Positions 34,051 through 42,609 are shown, counted from the stretch's first letter. The stretch is DNA of 64,000 nucleotides from Bradyrhizobium sp. (GCF_004799445.1 NZ_SSNA01000112.1:1-64000); one strand, 5' to 3'. Program-made: numbers and translations. Notes: a model not told the origin generated them from the letters alone.

Positions 34051-34066
34051 ATTTTGTCGACAAAAT
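34051..34066. promoter_or_regulatory. Perfect 16-bp palindrome, GntR/FCD operator candidate
   Basis: ATTTTGTCGACAAAAT is its own reverse complement. Its core TTGTCGACAA fits FadR/FCD-type operators (T-x-GT...AC-x-A). It lies in the 72-base region between the divergent FAH and GntR starts, so it could control both. Confidence 0.7.
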
Positions 34067-34071
34067 GGAAG

Positions 34072-34824
34072 ATGCTCGCAATGATCGACCAGCATGGCGC
34101 GCGAAATCTTCTCACCGGCGAAGCGTCCGGTAAAACGCTGGCGACCCATGCCGTCAGCGCTCTGCGTCAATGGATCCTCGACGGCGCGCTTGCGCCCGGC
34201 AGCCGGCTGCGGATCGAGGAATTGCGCGCACGCTTTGGAATGGGCGCGTCGCCGCTGCGCGAGGCGCTGAGCCAGCTTGCGGCGGAAGGTCTGGTGCAAC
34301 GGCTGGATCAGCGCGGATTTCGCGTCGCGACCGCGGACGCGGCCGAACTCAACGATCTGATCGAGACCCGATGCCTGATCGAAGGCAGCGCCTTGCGGGC
34401 GTCGATCGAGGCCGGCGATGATGCCTGGGAAGAGCGCATCATCATCGCGCACCGCCGGCTCTCGCGCGTGCCACGGTCGCTCGGCGCGGAGGCGTTCATT
34501 CCCAATCCGGAATGGGACAAGCTGCACCTGGCCTTGCACATGGCATTGATCGGCGCGTGTCGGGCAACCACCGTGCTTGAGATCTGCGAAACCCTGCACC
34601 ACCGTGCAACACGTTTTCGAAATTTGTCCAACGCGGTGGCGTGGCGGCAGCGTGAAGTCGGACACGAGCACGACGCGCTGGTGGCGGCTGTGGTTGAGCG
34701 CCGGGCAAACGAGGCGGTTGATCTGCTGTTGAATCATTATCGGAAGACCGGCGCGCTGGTCGGCGAGGCACTCGCCGTGAGCTATCGTGGATCAAGCCCG
34801 GCCGCAGAAATTCAAGGCGCGTGA
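34072..34824 (+). CDS. GntR family regulator, FCD domain
   Basis: A 250-residue regulator. The N-terminal winged helix is ALRQWILDGALAPGSRLRIEELRARFGMGASPLREALSQLAAEGLVQRLDQRGFRVA. The FCD ligand domain has LIETRCLIEGSALRASIE and His-rich metal-site residues (LHLALHMALIG, HEHDALVAAV). I prefer the ATG at 34072 or 34081, since the ORF track start at 34009 would place the operator inside the gene. It overlaps or abuts the binding-protein gene. It probably represses the FAH and transport genes until an organic acid binds. Confidence 0.87.
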   Translation: MLAMIDQHGARNLLTGEASGKTLATHAVSALRQWILDGALAPGSRLRIEELRARFGMGASPLREALSQLAAEGLVQRLDQRGFRVATADAAELNDLIETRCLIEGSALRASIEAGDDAWEERIIIAHRRLSRVPRSLGAEAFIPNPEWDKLHLALHMALIGACRATTVLEICETLHHRATRFRNLSNAVAWRQREVGHEHDALVAAVVERRANEAVDLLLNHYRKTGALVGEALAVSYRGSSPAAEIQGA

Positions 34825-34844
34825 GACGCCATCGGGAGAACGCC

Positions 34845-35855
34845 GTGTTCGACAGAAAGTCCGCTTTTGCTTCGCGCCGCGATATCCTGCGTGCGTCCGG
34901 CTGTGTGATCGGCGCCGCAGTGACTGCACGGCTTGGCATCGGGCGCGCCGAGGCGGCGGGCTATCCGGAGCGGCCGATCAAGATCATCGTTCCGTTCGCG
35001 CCCGCCGGCCCCACCGACATCATGGCGCGAATCCTCGGCCAGAATCTCGGGCTCGCGCTGCCCGGCAATGTCATCGTCGAGAACCGCTCGGGCGCCGGCG
35101 GCAATATCGGGATCGGATACGTCGCTCATGCCGAGCCGGACGGCTATACGCTGCTGGTCAGCTCGAGCGCCTACGTGGTCAACCCGAGCCTTTATGCCAA
35201 GGTGCCCTATGATCCCTTCAAGGATTTCGCGCCGATCGCCGAACTCGGCACCTCGCCGAATGCGATCCTGGTCGATCCCAAGCTCGGCATCGACTCGATC
35301 GCCGATCTGATCGCGCGGGGCAAGGCGAAGCCCGACGAACTCAATTATGCGAGCCCCGGCGCCGGCACCACGCCGCACCTTTCCGCCGAACTTCTCAAGA
35401 TCGTAGGCGCCTTCGAGATGACGCATGTGCCGTTTTCCGGCGCCGGCCCGGCCATCCAGGCGCTGCTCGGCGGCATCACGCAAGTAGCCGTCGTTGCCCT
35501 GCCGCCGGCGCTTTCCTATATCGAATCCGGCGCGATCAAGGCGCTGGCCGTTACCGGCGCGCATCGCTGGATCGATCTGCCCCACGTGCCGACCATGGTC
35601 GATCTCGGCTACAAGGATTTCATCGCGGAAACGTTTCAGGCTTTTCTGGCGCCGGCCAAAACCGCGCCTGATATCGTCGAGCGGCTGTCGGCCAAATCGC
35701 TCGAAATCCTGAAGACGCCGGCGATCAAGGATCAGCTGCGCATCAACGGCTTCGAGGTCATCGCCAATGGGCGCGAGGGCCTGCGAAATCGCATCGAAGT
35801 CGAAGTGCCGAAATGGCGCGACGTCATCGCCAAGGCCGGCATCAAGCCGGTCTGA
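34845..35855 (+). CDS. Tripartite tricarboxylate transporter binding protein (Bug/TctC family)
   Basis: A 336-residue periplasmic binding protein. A GTG at 34845 with GGGAGAA upstream is preferred; a GTG at 34821 overlapping the regulator stop is the alternative. A signal peptide with SRRDILRASGCVIGAAVTARLGIGRAEA precedes the mature start YPERPIKIIVPFAPAGPTDIMARI. The family loops IVENRSGAGGNIGIGYVAHAEPDGYTLL and ELNYASPGAGTTPHLSAELLKI are clear. It follows the regulator as one unit, but TctA/TctB membrane parts are absent, which is common for Bug proteins. Confidence 0.9.
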   Translation: MFDRKSAFASRRDILRASGCVIGAAVTARLGIGRAEAAGYPERPIKIIVPFAPAGPTDIMARILGQNLGLALPGNVIVENRSGAGGNIGIGYVAHAEPDGYTLLVSSSAYVVNPSLYAKVPYDPFKDFAPIAELGTSPNAILVDPKLGIDSIADLIARGKAKPDELNYASPGAGTTPHLSAELLKIVGAFEMTHVPFSGAGPAIQALLGGITQVAVVALPPALSYIESGAIKALAVTGAHRWIDLPHVPTMVDLGYKDFIAETFQAFLAPAKTAPDIVERLSAKSLEILKTPAIKDQLRINGFEVIANGREGLRNRIEVEVPKWRDVIAKAGIKPV

Positions 35856-36162
35856 TTGAAATTGAACGCCCGATCGCCACGCGATCGCCAGCTCGAGCTG
35901 CGCCGATCCGGTCGCGGTGGCTCCCAACAATGGCGCTGCGTGTCTGATTGTGCAGGGATCGACGGGCGGCGGCGGCAGGCGGCCGTCTCACGTCAGGCGG
36001 CACAGAGGCAACGATGCGCGCCAATTTCCGCCCATCTGCCGCGGCAAGTGCAGAATCCGCATGGCGGAACCATCGCCGTGCCCGGCAGTTTGCCTTGCCG
36101 GTGGAGTTGTTCCTTGGCATACTTTCAACTTGGCGGGCCCACCTGCCGGTTAAAGGCGCGAG
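35856..36162. other. Intergenic region, nothing recognised
   Basis: About 307 bases after the binding protein. The ORFs on both strands look like noise. No terminator with a T-run was seen. Confidence 0.4.
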
Positions 36163-36366
36163 ATGAAAAATCGCACATATGTTGCCGAACTGAGCGAGAA
36201 GCTCGGATATCCGACGAGCGAAACGATCGAAGGCCTGCGGCTGTTGAAGGCTTTCATCAAGCTTTCGCCGCTGCAACGGTCTGAAGTTATCGATCTGGTC
36301 GAACGGCTCGTCACCGACCCCGCGCCTGCGCCCGGCGGCATGAACGGGCGGCACGATACGCGCTGA
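36163..36366 (+). CDS. Small hypothetical protein, 67 aa
   Basis: A 67-residue helical protein (MKNRTYVAELSEKLGYPTSETIEGLRLLKAFIKLSPLQRSEVIDLVERL) with a Pro-rich end. It has AAAGGCG before the ATG and its composition is coding-like. The helical part resembles small regulatory or adaptor proteins; no family is recognised. A terminator-like hairpin follows. Confidence 0.6.
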   Translation: MKNRTYVAELSEKLGYPTSETIEGLRLLKAFIKLSPLQRSEVIDLVERLVTDPAPAPGGMNGRHDTR

Positions 36367-36429
36367 GCGCAATGGTTCGGACAACGGTTCTTGAGATAAC
36401 AAGTCTTGGGGCAATAGGCTGAAATGAAG

Positions 36430-36459
36430 GAGGTCGCCAGGGGAGCGGCCTCTTTCTGT
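36430..36459 (+). terminator. Probable terminator
   Basis: GAGGTCGC (36430-36437) / GCGGCCTC (36445-36452), an 8-bp stem with one mismatch and a 7-base loop, is followed by TTTCTGTTTT. It lies about 64 bases after the small gene at 36163. Confidence 0.5.
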
Positions 36460-36465
36460 TTTCGA

Positions 36466-36604
36466 TCATGATCCGATTCGATTGTATCGGTTCATGACCA
36501 TGTCTTTGGCTGAACATGATCTCGGGCAAACGCTTCGCGGCTGTTCCGAGTGAAAACCAACTACCACCTTGCGCTAACGCGGCTTCGGATCCGGATCATG
36601 CTCC
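36466..36604. repeat. Dispersed palindromic repeat element
   Basis: TCATGATCCGAT / ATCGGTTCATGA (36466-36477 and 36486-36497) is an inverted repeat with one mismatch. Further right, GAACATGATC pairs with GGATCATG in GGATCCGGATCATGCTCC. The stretch TTGCGCTAACGCGGC...TCCGGATCATGCT resembles a repeat that is very common between genes in Bradyrhizobium. No gene is present. Confidence 0.5.
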
Positions 36605-36610
36605 AGGATA

Positions 36611-36856
36611 CTATCGTTCCCACCACCACCAGTCGGCATGGGCCCTGCGCCAGTCCGCATGGCGCTGCTGGTTCTGGCCGATCAGAATACCAAAACGCAC
36701 GCAGGCCCTGCGGTCGCCTTTTTCGCAAAGCTGATGGAAGCCGATCATTTCCGCCTCCACCGCGTTCTGGGCATGCGCTGGTGTTGCGACAATCGCTGCG
36801 CTAGCCGAAACGCCGGCTGCGATCACCGCGGCAGTCATCAATGGCCTAAAGATCAT
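36611..36856 (-). CDS. Small secreted protein, 81 aa
   Basis: An 81-residue protein with a signal peptide MIFRPLMTAAVIAAGVSASAAIVATPAHAQ. The mature part has two Cys (LCEKGDRRACVRFG, possibly disulfide bonded) and ends in an unusual WWWWER. AGGAGAA precedes the ATG. Function unknown. Confidence 0.65.
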   Translation of the reverse strand: MIFRPLMTAAVIAAGVSASAAIVATPAHAQNAVEAEMIGFHQLCEKGDRRACVRFGILIGQNQQRHADWRRAHADWWWWER

Positions 36857-37154
36857 TGGTTCTCCTGTTCAAATGCCGCCCCCAAACGAAAAACTAAGGC
36901 GCGTAATCTGAACGCAAACTGAACTCGCGGGAGCGGCCGGCCGCGCGGGTTCGTCGTCAGGAGCCGGGCTGCGGCGTCGACTTCCGCAAGGTCTGGGATG
37001 GCAATTCGTCGCGCGAAAGCAACCGCCTCAAGCTGGAGGTCGACAAGTTCCTCGCTACCGTTCGGGCGGCCTAGCGCCGCCCGGCCGGTTGCCGGCGAAT
37101 TCGCCATCGCGTCGGAAGTGTGGTAACCACGGGCCAAATAGGAGGATTGCGCCG

Positions 37155-37508
37155 ATGGAGGAGCCGAAACTGGAAGTCCCGGCTGAACTGCGCGACTTGG
37201 CGGAGAAAACCATCGATCAGGCGGAAAGGGCGTTCGGGATGTTCTTCGACGCCGCCAACAAATCGGTGGCATCGATTCCGAGCCCCGGCACGCAGATTTC
37301 CAAGCAGGCATTGTCGTTCACCGAGCAGAACATGAAGGCGGCCTTCGAGCACGCGCGCAAACTGGTCCACGCCACCGATCTTCAGCAGGCCATGCAGATT
37401 CAGTCGGAGTTCCTGAAGAGCCAGTTCACCAATGCCGGCGAGCATATGCGACAGATCACGGGCGACGTCATGTCTGCCGCCAAGGACGCAACCAAGCCCA
37501 AATCCTGA
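37155..37508 (+). CDS. Phasin family protein
   Basis: A 117-residue phasin (MEEPKLEVPAELRDLAEKTIDQAERAFGMFFDAANKSVASIPSPG...ISKQALSFTEQNMKAAFEHARKLVHATDLQQAMQIQSEFLKSQFTNAGEHMRQI). Long amphipathic helices with the AF-H-A-KL-A-D pattern are typical of proteins that coat polyhydroxyalkanoate granules or act as general envelope phasins. AGGAGG precedes the ATG at 37155. It is a single gene; no PHA synthesis gene is nearby. Confidence 0.85.
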   Translation: MEEPKLEVPAELRDLAEKTIDQAERAFGMFFDAANKSVASIPSPGTQISKQALSFTEQNMKAAFEHARKLVHATDLQQAMQIQSEFLKSQFTNAGEHMRQITGDVMSAAKDATKPKS

Positions 37509-37817
37509 AGCGCGCGCGGCCCGCAGCGGCGATGCATGCATGAGCAATCCACTGCCCACAATATAGTCTTGCGTGGACTCGCGCCGTGGACTTCAATTTC
37601 ATTTGCAGGTCCTTGACGGGCCACCGGGACTAGCCGCCCGCCGTCTGTCAACCTTTCTGCTGATCCCTGTCGGCCAACACCGGCGGGGATTTGCATTTGT
37701 GGACTTTGCAAATTTTGGCCCTGCAAATGTGGGCTATGTAAAATCCGGACCGTGTAGCTGTCGACGCCACCACACGCCGACGCGGGACCAGCGTGCAGGC
37801 GCCGATCCGCCCGCGCG
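37509..37817. repeat. Intergenic region with four imperfect 15-bp tandem repeats
   Basis: No gene is supported here. At 37692-37751 four degenerate 15-base units follow one another: TGCATTTGTGGACTT, TGCAAATTTTGGCCC, TGCAAATGTGGGCTA, TGTAAAATCCGGACC. Their TGCAAAT core also occurs inverted as ATTTGCA just before and near 37600. This AT-rich island stands out from the GC-rich surroundings. Confidence 0.5.
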
Positions 37818-38003
37818 CTAGATGGCCTTGAGAAAACTCTCATCCGACGCGCACGCGCCGCACCGGTAGGTCAGGAGATTGAAGCAGCTGTCTTGCGGCT
37901 CGATCAGGACCAGCCTCATATGCTCGCCACATTTCATGCACGGCATCTCGATGGTGGTTTGAAAGCGCGTGCAGGTCGGTGTCGGTCGGGGAATGTTCAG
38001 CAT
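37818..38003 (-). CDS. Small zinc-ribbon protein, 61 aa
   Basis: A 61-residue protein with CMKCGEHM and CGAC (MPCMKCGEHMRLVLIEPQDSCFNLLTYRCGACASDESF), a single zinc ribbon. The start at 38003 has GAGGA 5 bases upstream. Small zinc ribbons of this type are common in Bradyrhizobium. Function unknown. Confidence 0.65.
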   Translation of the reverse strand: MLNIPRPTPTCTRFQTTIEMPCMKCGEHMRLVLIEPQDSCFNLLTYRCGACASDESFLKAI

Positions 38004-38254
38004 GCTGTCCTCGGATCCCGTGCAAGACCAAACGCCACGCTACGCCGTTGACCAAAGCCTGACGGCATTGTGTCCGATTCCCGACATAATAGGAATCCGG
38101 TTCCCGACGGGAAAATCGCTCAAAAACTAGGCATTGGGGACGGAACCGGCCGGTCCAGACCGACCGGAGCCGGATCGCATCCGGGCCGATTGCCTCGGCG
38201 CCGCGGTCCAGCTCGCACCGGCAGCGGCCGGCATTGCGGGCCGGCGCGCGCGCG

Positions 38255-38587
38255 TTATTTGCGGAGCGCGCCGATATAGGCGGCGAGATCGGCCGCCTCG
38301 CTCCGGCTCAGATGAAAATCGGGCATCTTCGGGTGCGGCTCGAGCAGGAAGAAGGCGACCTTTTCCGCGGTAAAATCCGATTTGCGCGCGATGGCGGCGA
38401 ATGGCGGAACGTCGGCGCTTGCCCGCTTCTGGTCGCTGTCAACCAGGTGACAGCTGGCGCACCAGCGTTTGGCGAGCACCGCGCCGTGATCCGCGTCGGC
38501 TGCGACCGCCGGGGGAATGCTGAGTGCCCCGCTCAACGCGGCGGTGGCAAATACCAGAACCTGAAGATGTGTGAAACCCGCGCGCAT
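38255..38587 (-). CDS. Small c-type cytochrome
   Basis: A 110-residue periplasmic monohaem cytochrome c. A signal peptide (MRAGFTHLQVLVFATAALSGALSIPPAVAADA) precedes the haem motif CASCH in AKRWCASCHLV. The Met ligand is in PKMPDFHLS and the C-terminal helix is DLAAYIGALRK. The start at 38587 has GGAGGAGAA. A perfect FixK/FNR palindrome lies about 96 bases upstream, so expression at low oxygen is likely. It is a free-standing electron carrier; its partners are unknown. Confidence 0.87.
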   Translation of the reverse strand: MRAGFTHLQVLVFATAALSGALSIPPAVAADADHGAVLAKRWCASCHLVDSDQKRASADVPPFAAIARKSDFTAEKVAFFLLEPHPKMPDFHLSRSEAADLAAYIGALRK

Positions 38588-38682
38588 CCGATGTTCTCCT
38601 CCGACAGGCCGACGGCCCATGCGAGGGCTCTGCATACTGCGTCAATCTGTTAAAAACAATGCGCCGTAACGCGCCGGCGCCG

Positions 38683-38696
38683 TTGATCCTGATCAA
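38683..38696 (-). promoter_or_regulatory. FixK/FNR box for the cytochrome c gene
   Basis: TTGATCCTGATCAA is a perfect palindrome (TTGAT-N4-ATCAA) and an exact match to the FixK2/FNR consensus. It lies about 96 bases upstream of the cytochrome c start on the minus strand, a distance typical of activation sites. Confidence 0.7.
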
Positions 38697-38755
38697 GGCG
38701 GCCCATCATCGTCGCAGGCGCCATCGTTTCAGCCGCGGCGTCATTCCGCTCCGTA

Positions 38756-39046
38756 TCATCCGCAGCACGATCCCGGGAAATCCGTGACATCAATCCGCGC
38801 GAGCAGACGCTTGAAAAAGTTCAGCGTGCGGCCGAAGCCGTGGCGAGCGGTGGGGGATATTCCGGATCGTGCCTGCGATGGTGTCTGTGCTTCAATGGGA
38901 GCCAGACCCGGCAAAGCCGCTCGAAGAGGGATGACGGTGCCTTTCGACTGGCGCGGGGGCCTCGCCACTCGCGGCGACGGCAAGTGCGGCGCCAAGTCAA
39001 TGACGTCATTTTTCGCCGTTGACGACATCTCGTTTTTCATTGTCAC
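38756..39046 (-). CDS. Hypothetical protein, 96 aa or shorter
   Basis: A minus-strand frame of up to 96 residues (MTMKNEMSSTAKNDVIDLAPHLPSPRVARPPRQSKG). Starts at 39046, 39040 or 39028 are possible, and all overlap the upstream small gene by 23-41 bases. The C-terminus (RTLNFFKRLLARIDVTDFPG) is amphipathic. No family is recognised. The overlap with the better-supported neighbour keeps confidence moderate. Confidence 0.45.
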   Translation of the reverse strand: MTMKNEMSSTAKNDVIDLAPHLPSPRVARPPRQSKGTVIPLRAALPGLAPIEAQTPSQARSGISPTARHGFGRTLNFFKRLLARIDVTDFPGSCCG

Positions 39047-39206
39047 CCAACATCTTGCCGGTGGTCTTGTTGATGAGATGGATCCGGGTACAGGCCGGGC
39101 AGGTCACCGATTCATAACTGTCTGCATGGTCAGTCGGTGCCTTTTCAGGCATCTCGATCTGAACATTCATGCCGGTCCGCGCGCAGCGAAAAATCAGTCT
39201 GGCCAT
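39006..39206 (-). CDS. Small hypothetical zinc-binding protein, 66 aa
   Basis: A 66-residue protein starting MARLIFRCARTGMNVQIEMPEKAPTDHADSYESVTCPACTRIHLINKTTGKMLG. It has a CPAC pair and the MARLIF-C-TG-N pattern of a small protein repeatedly seen in Bradyrhizobium. The ATG at 39206 is inside a longer ORF-track frame. Function unknown. Confidence 0.65.
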   Translation of the reverse strand: MARLIFRCARTGMNVQIEMPEKAPTDHADSYESVTCPACTRIHLINKTTGKMLGDNEKRDVVNGEK

Positions 39207-39381
39207 TTTTAATGTTGATGCCGTCGTGCACGCTCGCGCGTTGATTTGCCTCAAGTCGCCCGACTTCTTTTGCAGCCGGCCGCGTCGCGGAGCCAGCCGG
39301 CCAGCGCTGATCAGGACGCAGGGATGCAGAGGATGGAACTCGAGTTCTCGAAGTTCGCACGAACCGCAAAAACCCCTGTCT

Positions 39382-39630
39382 CTATTTGCTCTCCGGAGGG
39401 GATGGCGGCGCGGCGGGCGCCGGCACTTCCCTGATGTCCGGCGTCGGGTTGTATCCGGCCGATCTGGCTCCGGCGGGCAGTCCCGGAATGTTCCGGCATT
39501 CCATTGAATAGACCAGGTCGCCCTTCGACGTGCGCCCGGTGGGTTCGCAGACCGGCTCTTTTACCGCAGGCGGCGTTTGCGCCAATGCAGGCGTCGCCAG
39601 CAGCAACACCACGGCAGTCCATTTTTTCAT
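39382..39630 (-). CDS. Small secreted hypothetical protein, 82 aa
   Basis: An 82-residue protein with a signal peptide MKKWTAVVLLLATPALAQ. The mature region has two Cys (PVCEPTGRTSKGDLVYSMECRNIPGLPAG) and a Pro-rich tail (VPAPAAPPSPPESK). The ATG at 39630 with AGGG upstream is preferred over earlier ones. Function unknown. Confidence 0.65.
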   Translation of the reverse strand: MKKWTAVVLLLATPALAQTPPAVKEPVCEPTGRTSKGDLVYSMECRNIPGLPAGARSAGYNPTPDIREVPAPAAPPSPPESK

Positions 39631-39901
39631 TTCATGCCCTGACATTATCGGCGAACGCGGCACGCCGAGTCGTGCTTGCATGGTGCGAGCAGGTCGATGG
39701 CCCACGCTCTCACGCAAGGAGCGCAATGCATGGCTCCGCTGCTCGTTCCCTTCGATCGGGATTTCTTTCGAAGACCGCGTGTTTGTTGCAAAACATTAAC
39801 TTCCCGGCCAGCACGCCGTAAGGCCGGAGATCTCATGTTGAGGCTCAGCATCGGGCGCGAGTCGCGCCCCGCCATTGCCTCAAATTCATGGAGACTTTGC
39901 T

Positions 39902-41476
39902 ATGACAGACCATCGATCCGACCGTGTTTCAGTTCCCCTCTATCTTCGAGCCCGGCGTTCGATGTTCTCCGCGCGCAAGATCGCGCTGATGGCTTCCGTC
40001 GTTGCCGGCCTCGGCGTCGCCGTCTACGGCTTTGATTCCTCGCCCGGCGGCTTCGGCATTCTGGTCAGCCCGGCCCATGCGCAGGTCGACAACGATGTCA
40101 GCAAGGTCGCGCAGCCGATCGGGTTCGCCGACATCGTGCAGCGCGTGAAACCTTCGGTCATTTCAGTCAAAGTCACGATGAAGGACAAGGCCGCCGACGC
40201 CAGCGATCGCGGCGATGACGGGGCGGATCAGTCGGGCCCACCGATGGAGCGCTTCTTTCGTCGGTTCGGCGGGCCCGAAGGTACGCCTCCCGGAATGCGC
40301 GATCACCGCGGTGGTCGTGGCGCCATGATGGGTCAGGGCTCGGGCTTCTTCATCTCGCCGGATGGCTACGCGGTTACCAACAACCATGTCGTCGATGGCG
40401 CCAGCAAGGTCGAAGTCACGACCGACGACGGCAAGACCTACACCGCCAGGGTGATCGGCACGGATGCGCGCACCGACGTCGCGCTGATCAAGGTCGAAGG
40501 CGGCGCGGACTTTCCGTTTGCCAAGCTTGCCGCAGGCAAGCCGCGGACCGGCGACTGGGTACTGGCGGTCGGCAATCCGTTCGGCCTCGGCGGAACCGTC
40601 ACCGCCGGCATCGTCTCGGCAAGTGGCCGCGACATCGGCAACGGTCCGTATGACGATTTCATCCAGATCGACGCGCCGGTCAACAAGGGCAATTCGGGCG
40701 GTCCTGCCTTCAACATGCAAGGCGAAGTCGTCGGCGTGAACACCGCCATCTACTCTCCCTCGGGCGGCAGCGTCGGTATCGCCTTCTCGATCCCGGCTCC
40801 GACCGTGAAGAACGTCATCGCCCAGCTCAAGGACAAGGGAACCGTCAGCCGTGGCTGGATCGGCGTTCAGATCCAGCCGGTGACGCAGGATATCGCCGAC
40901 AGCCTGGGTATGAAGAAAGCGGAGGGCGCGCTGGTGGCGGAACCCCAAGCCAACGGCCCCGCCGCCAAAGCCGGCATCGAATCCGGCGACGTCATCACGT
41001 CGGTCAACGGTGAGGCGGTCAAGGATCCCCGCGAACTCGCGCGCACCATCGGCAGTCTTCCGCCCGGCAACGCGGTCAAGCTCAACGTCCTGCACAAGGG
41101 AAAAGACGCGGCCATCAACCTCACCCTGGGCCAATTGCCGGCTACGCAGCAGGCGAACGCCGCTGAACCGGAGCACGGCTCTCAGGGGTCCGACGTTCCG
41201 CGGCTCGGCCTGACGGTCGCGCCGGCGAGTTCGGTCGCGGGCGCCGGCAAAACCGGCGTCGTTGTCACCGACATCGATCCGAAGAGCGCCGCCGCCGATC
41301 GTGGCGTCAAGCAGGGTGACGTCATTCTCGAAGTTGCGGGAAAGAGCGTGGCGAATCCGGATGACGTCCGTGAGGCGATCAAAACCGCACACGCCGAGAG
41401 CAAGAACAGCGTGTTGATGAAAGTTCGCTCCGGCGACGGCTCGCACTATATTGCGGTCCCGCTCGCGCACGGCTAG
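39902..41476 (+). CDS. Do family serine endopeptidase (DegP/HtrA)
   Basis: A 524-residue periplasmic protease/chaperone. An N-terminal membrane/signal segment (FSARKIALMASVVAGLGVAVYGF) precedes a Gly/Arg-rich linker. The trypsin-like domain has the triad His in VTNNHVVDGA (about 160), Asp in TDARTDVALIKV (about 190) and Ser in NKGNSGGPAFN (about 263). Two PDZ domains follow (about 310-400, with RGWIGVQIQPVTQDIA, and 425-520, with GVVVTDIDPKSAAADRG). It degrades misfolded envelope proteins. The ATG at 39902 after GGAGA gives a clean N-terminus. A strong terminator follows. Confidence 0.95.
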   Translation: MTDHRSDRVSVPLYLRARRSMFSARKIALMASVVAGLGVAVYGFDSSPGGFGILVSPAHAQVDNDVSKVAQPIGFADIVQRVKPSVISVKVTMKDKAADASDRGDDGADQSGPPMERFFRRFGGPEGTPPGMRDHRGGRGAMMGQGSGFFISPDGYAVTNNHVVDGASKVEVTTDDGKTYTARVIGTDARTDVALIKVEGGADFPFAKLAAGKPRTGDWVLAVGNPFGLGGTVTAGIVSASGRDIGNGPYDDFIQIDAPVNKGNSGGPAFNMQGEVVGVNTAIYSPSGGSVGIAFSIPAPTVKNVIAQLKDKGTVSRGWIGVQIQPVTQDIADSLGMKKAEGALVAEPQANGPAAKAGIESGDVITSVNGEAVKDPRELARTIGSLPPGNAVKLNVLHKGKDAAINLTLGQLPATQQANAAEPEHGSQGSDVPRLGLTVAPASSVAGAGKTGVVVTDIDPKSAAADRGVKQGDVILEVAGKSVANPDDVREAIKTAHAESKNSVLMKVRSGDGSHYIAVPLAHG

Positions 41477-41493
41477 CCAAATAACGAAAGAAG

Positions 41494-41525
41494 CCGGCGG
41501 CGCGTCCCACGCGCCGCCGGTTTTT
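41494..41525 (+). terminator. Rho-independent terminator after degP
   Basis: CCGGCGGCGCG / CGCGCCGCCGG, an 11-bp perfect stem with a 5-base loop (41494-41520), is followed by TTTTT. It lies 18 bases after the protease stop. Confidence 0.9.
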
Positions 41526-41623
41526 GCGTGCTGATGGTCCCGCGTTTGCTTCGCCGCCTTCCGCCGTTAATGCGCAACAACGCGGTCTTCGGGCGCTGAT
41601 CCGAAACGGCAAGCGGTCACCCG

Positions 41624-42463
41624 CTATGGATAGGGCGCCGGCCCGAGCTTGGCGATCAGCGGATTGTCGGTTGGCGCCGGCGAAAGGTCGCTCACGGAGC
41701 TGTCGCCCAGGAACTGGCCGAGGGTGGCCTGAATCATCTCCTTCGCGGAATCCGGGCCGCGGTCGCTCATCCAGGTGTGCTGAAACTTGGTTTTGACGAT
41801 GTCGATCCCATCGGCCTTGGCCTCCTGGGCGGTCGGCAGCACGCCGGGGTCGGTTTTGAAATTGGGGTCCGTCGAGCGGAACGACAGGATCTTCATCTTG
41901 TCGTTGAGCACGAAGGGAACGCGCAGATTGTCGAGCGTGATGACTTTCGACACCAGTTCGGGGTGTTGCTGGGCGCAGAACATCGCGACGTCTCCGCCGT
42001 TGGAATGTCCGACCAGCGTCAGGTGATTGTAGTCGGCGTTCGGCTGCAGCTTTTTCAATTGGCCGAGCACGAACAGGATATTGGCCTCGCCGCGTTGATA
42101 GACCTCCAGGCGGCCGACGTAAGGCAGTCCGACCTTGGTCATCAAGGGCGGGTCGGTCGGCAGATCCTGCTGAATGCTGGCGACCAGATATCCCCGTGCC
42201 GCAAGGACGTTGGCCAGGAATGAATATTCGGTATTCTTGACCGTGTTGCCGTTGCTGATGACGGCGACCGGAAGCTTCCAGTAACCGGCATCGGCCTTCA
42301 TCTCGTAATCGCGGCGCACGGCGATATCCACCGAGACGGGGCGCGCCCGCGCGGCGTCGAAAAGATTCAGCGTTTCATGCCGAATGGCCCACTTGCTGGC
42401 GGCGACGTAAAGGCCGCCGGCGAGAATGCAGATGCAGGCGAATACGGCAAATGCCCTTTTCAT
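41624..42463 (-). CDS. Alpha/beta hydrolase-like membrane-anchored protein
   Basis: A 279-residue protein with an N-terminal anchor/signal (MKRAFAVFACICILAGGLYVAAS). The hydrolase elements are VAVISNGNTVKNTEYSFLANVLAARGYLVASIQQ and the nucleophile elbow VGHSNGGDVAMFCAQQHPEL. The acid and His are not certain. The start at 42463 has GGTGGAGACG. It probably acts in the periplasm or at the inner membrane on a lipid or ester. It is followed on the same strand by nothing for 100 bases. Confidence 0.78.
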   Translation of the reverse strand: MKRAFAVFACICILAGGLYVAASKWAIRHETLNLFDAARARPVSVDIAVRRDYEMKADAGYWKLPVAVISNGNTVKNTEYSFLANVLAARGYLVASIQQDLPTDPPLMTKVGLPYVGRLEVYQRGEANILFVLGQLKKLQPNADYNHLTLVGHSNGGDVAMFCAQQHPELVSKVITLDNLRVPFVLNDKMKILSFRSTDPNFKTDPGVLPTAQEAKADGIDIVKTKFQHTWMSDRGPDSAKEMIQATLGQFLGDSSVSDLSPAPTDNPLIAKLGPAPYP

Positions 42464-42609
42464 CGTCTCCACCACCGATCACTTCTGGTTCAATAGATGG
42501 TGTTAAAACGCCTGAACAGCGACTTCAGGCCATGCCGGTGGCGAATTAATTTTAGGAAAGTTATTGCTCTGCAGCATCGATGCGGGCGGCCAAAGGCCCC
42601 AGGCCTGGC

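Noticed and set aside
36516-36922. Overlapping small plus-strand ORFs
   Set aside because: They run through a dispersed repeat and the reverse complement of a better-supported small secreted protein.
40163-41470. 435-aa minus-strand ORF opposite degP
   Set aside because: No domain-like sequence; it mirrors DegP codons.
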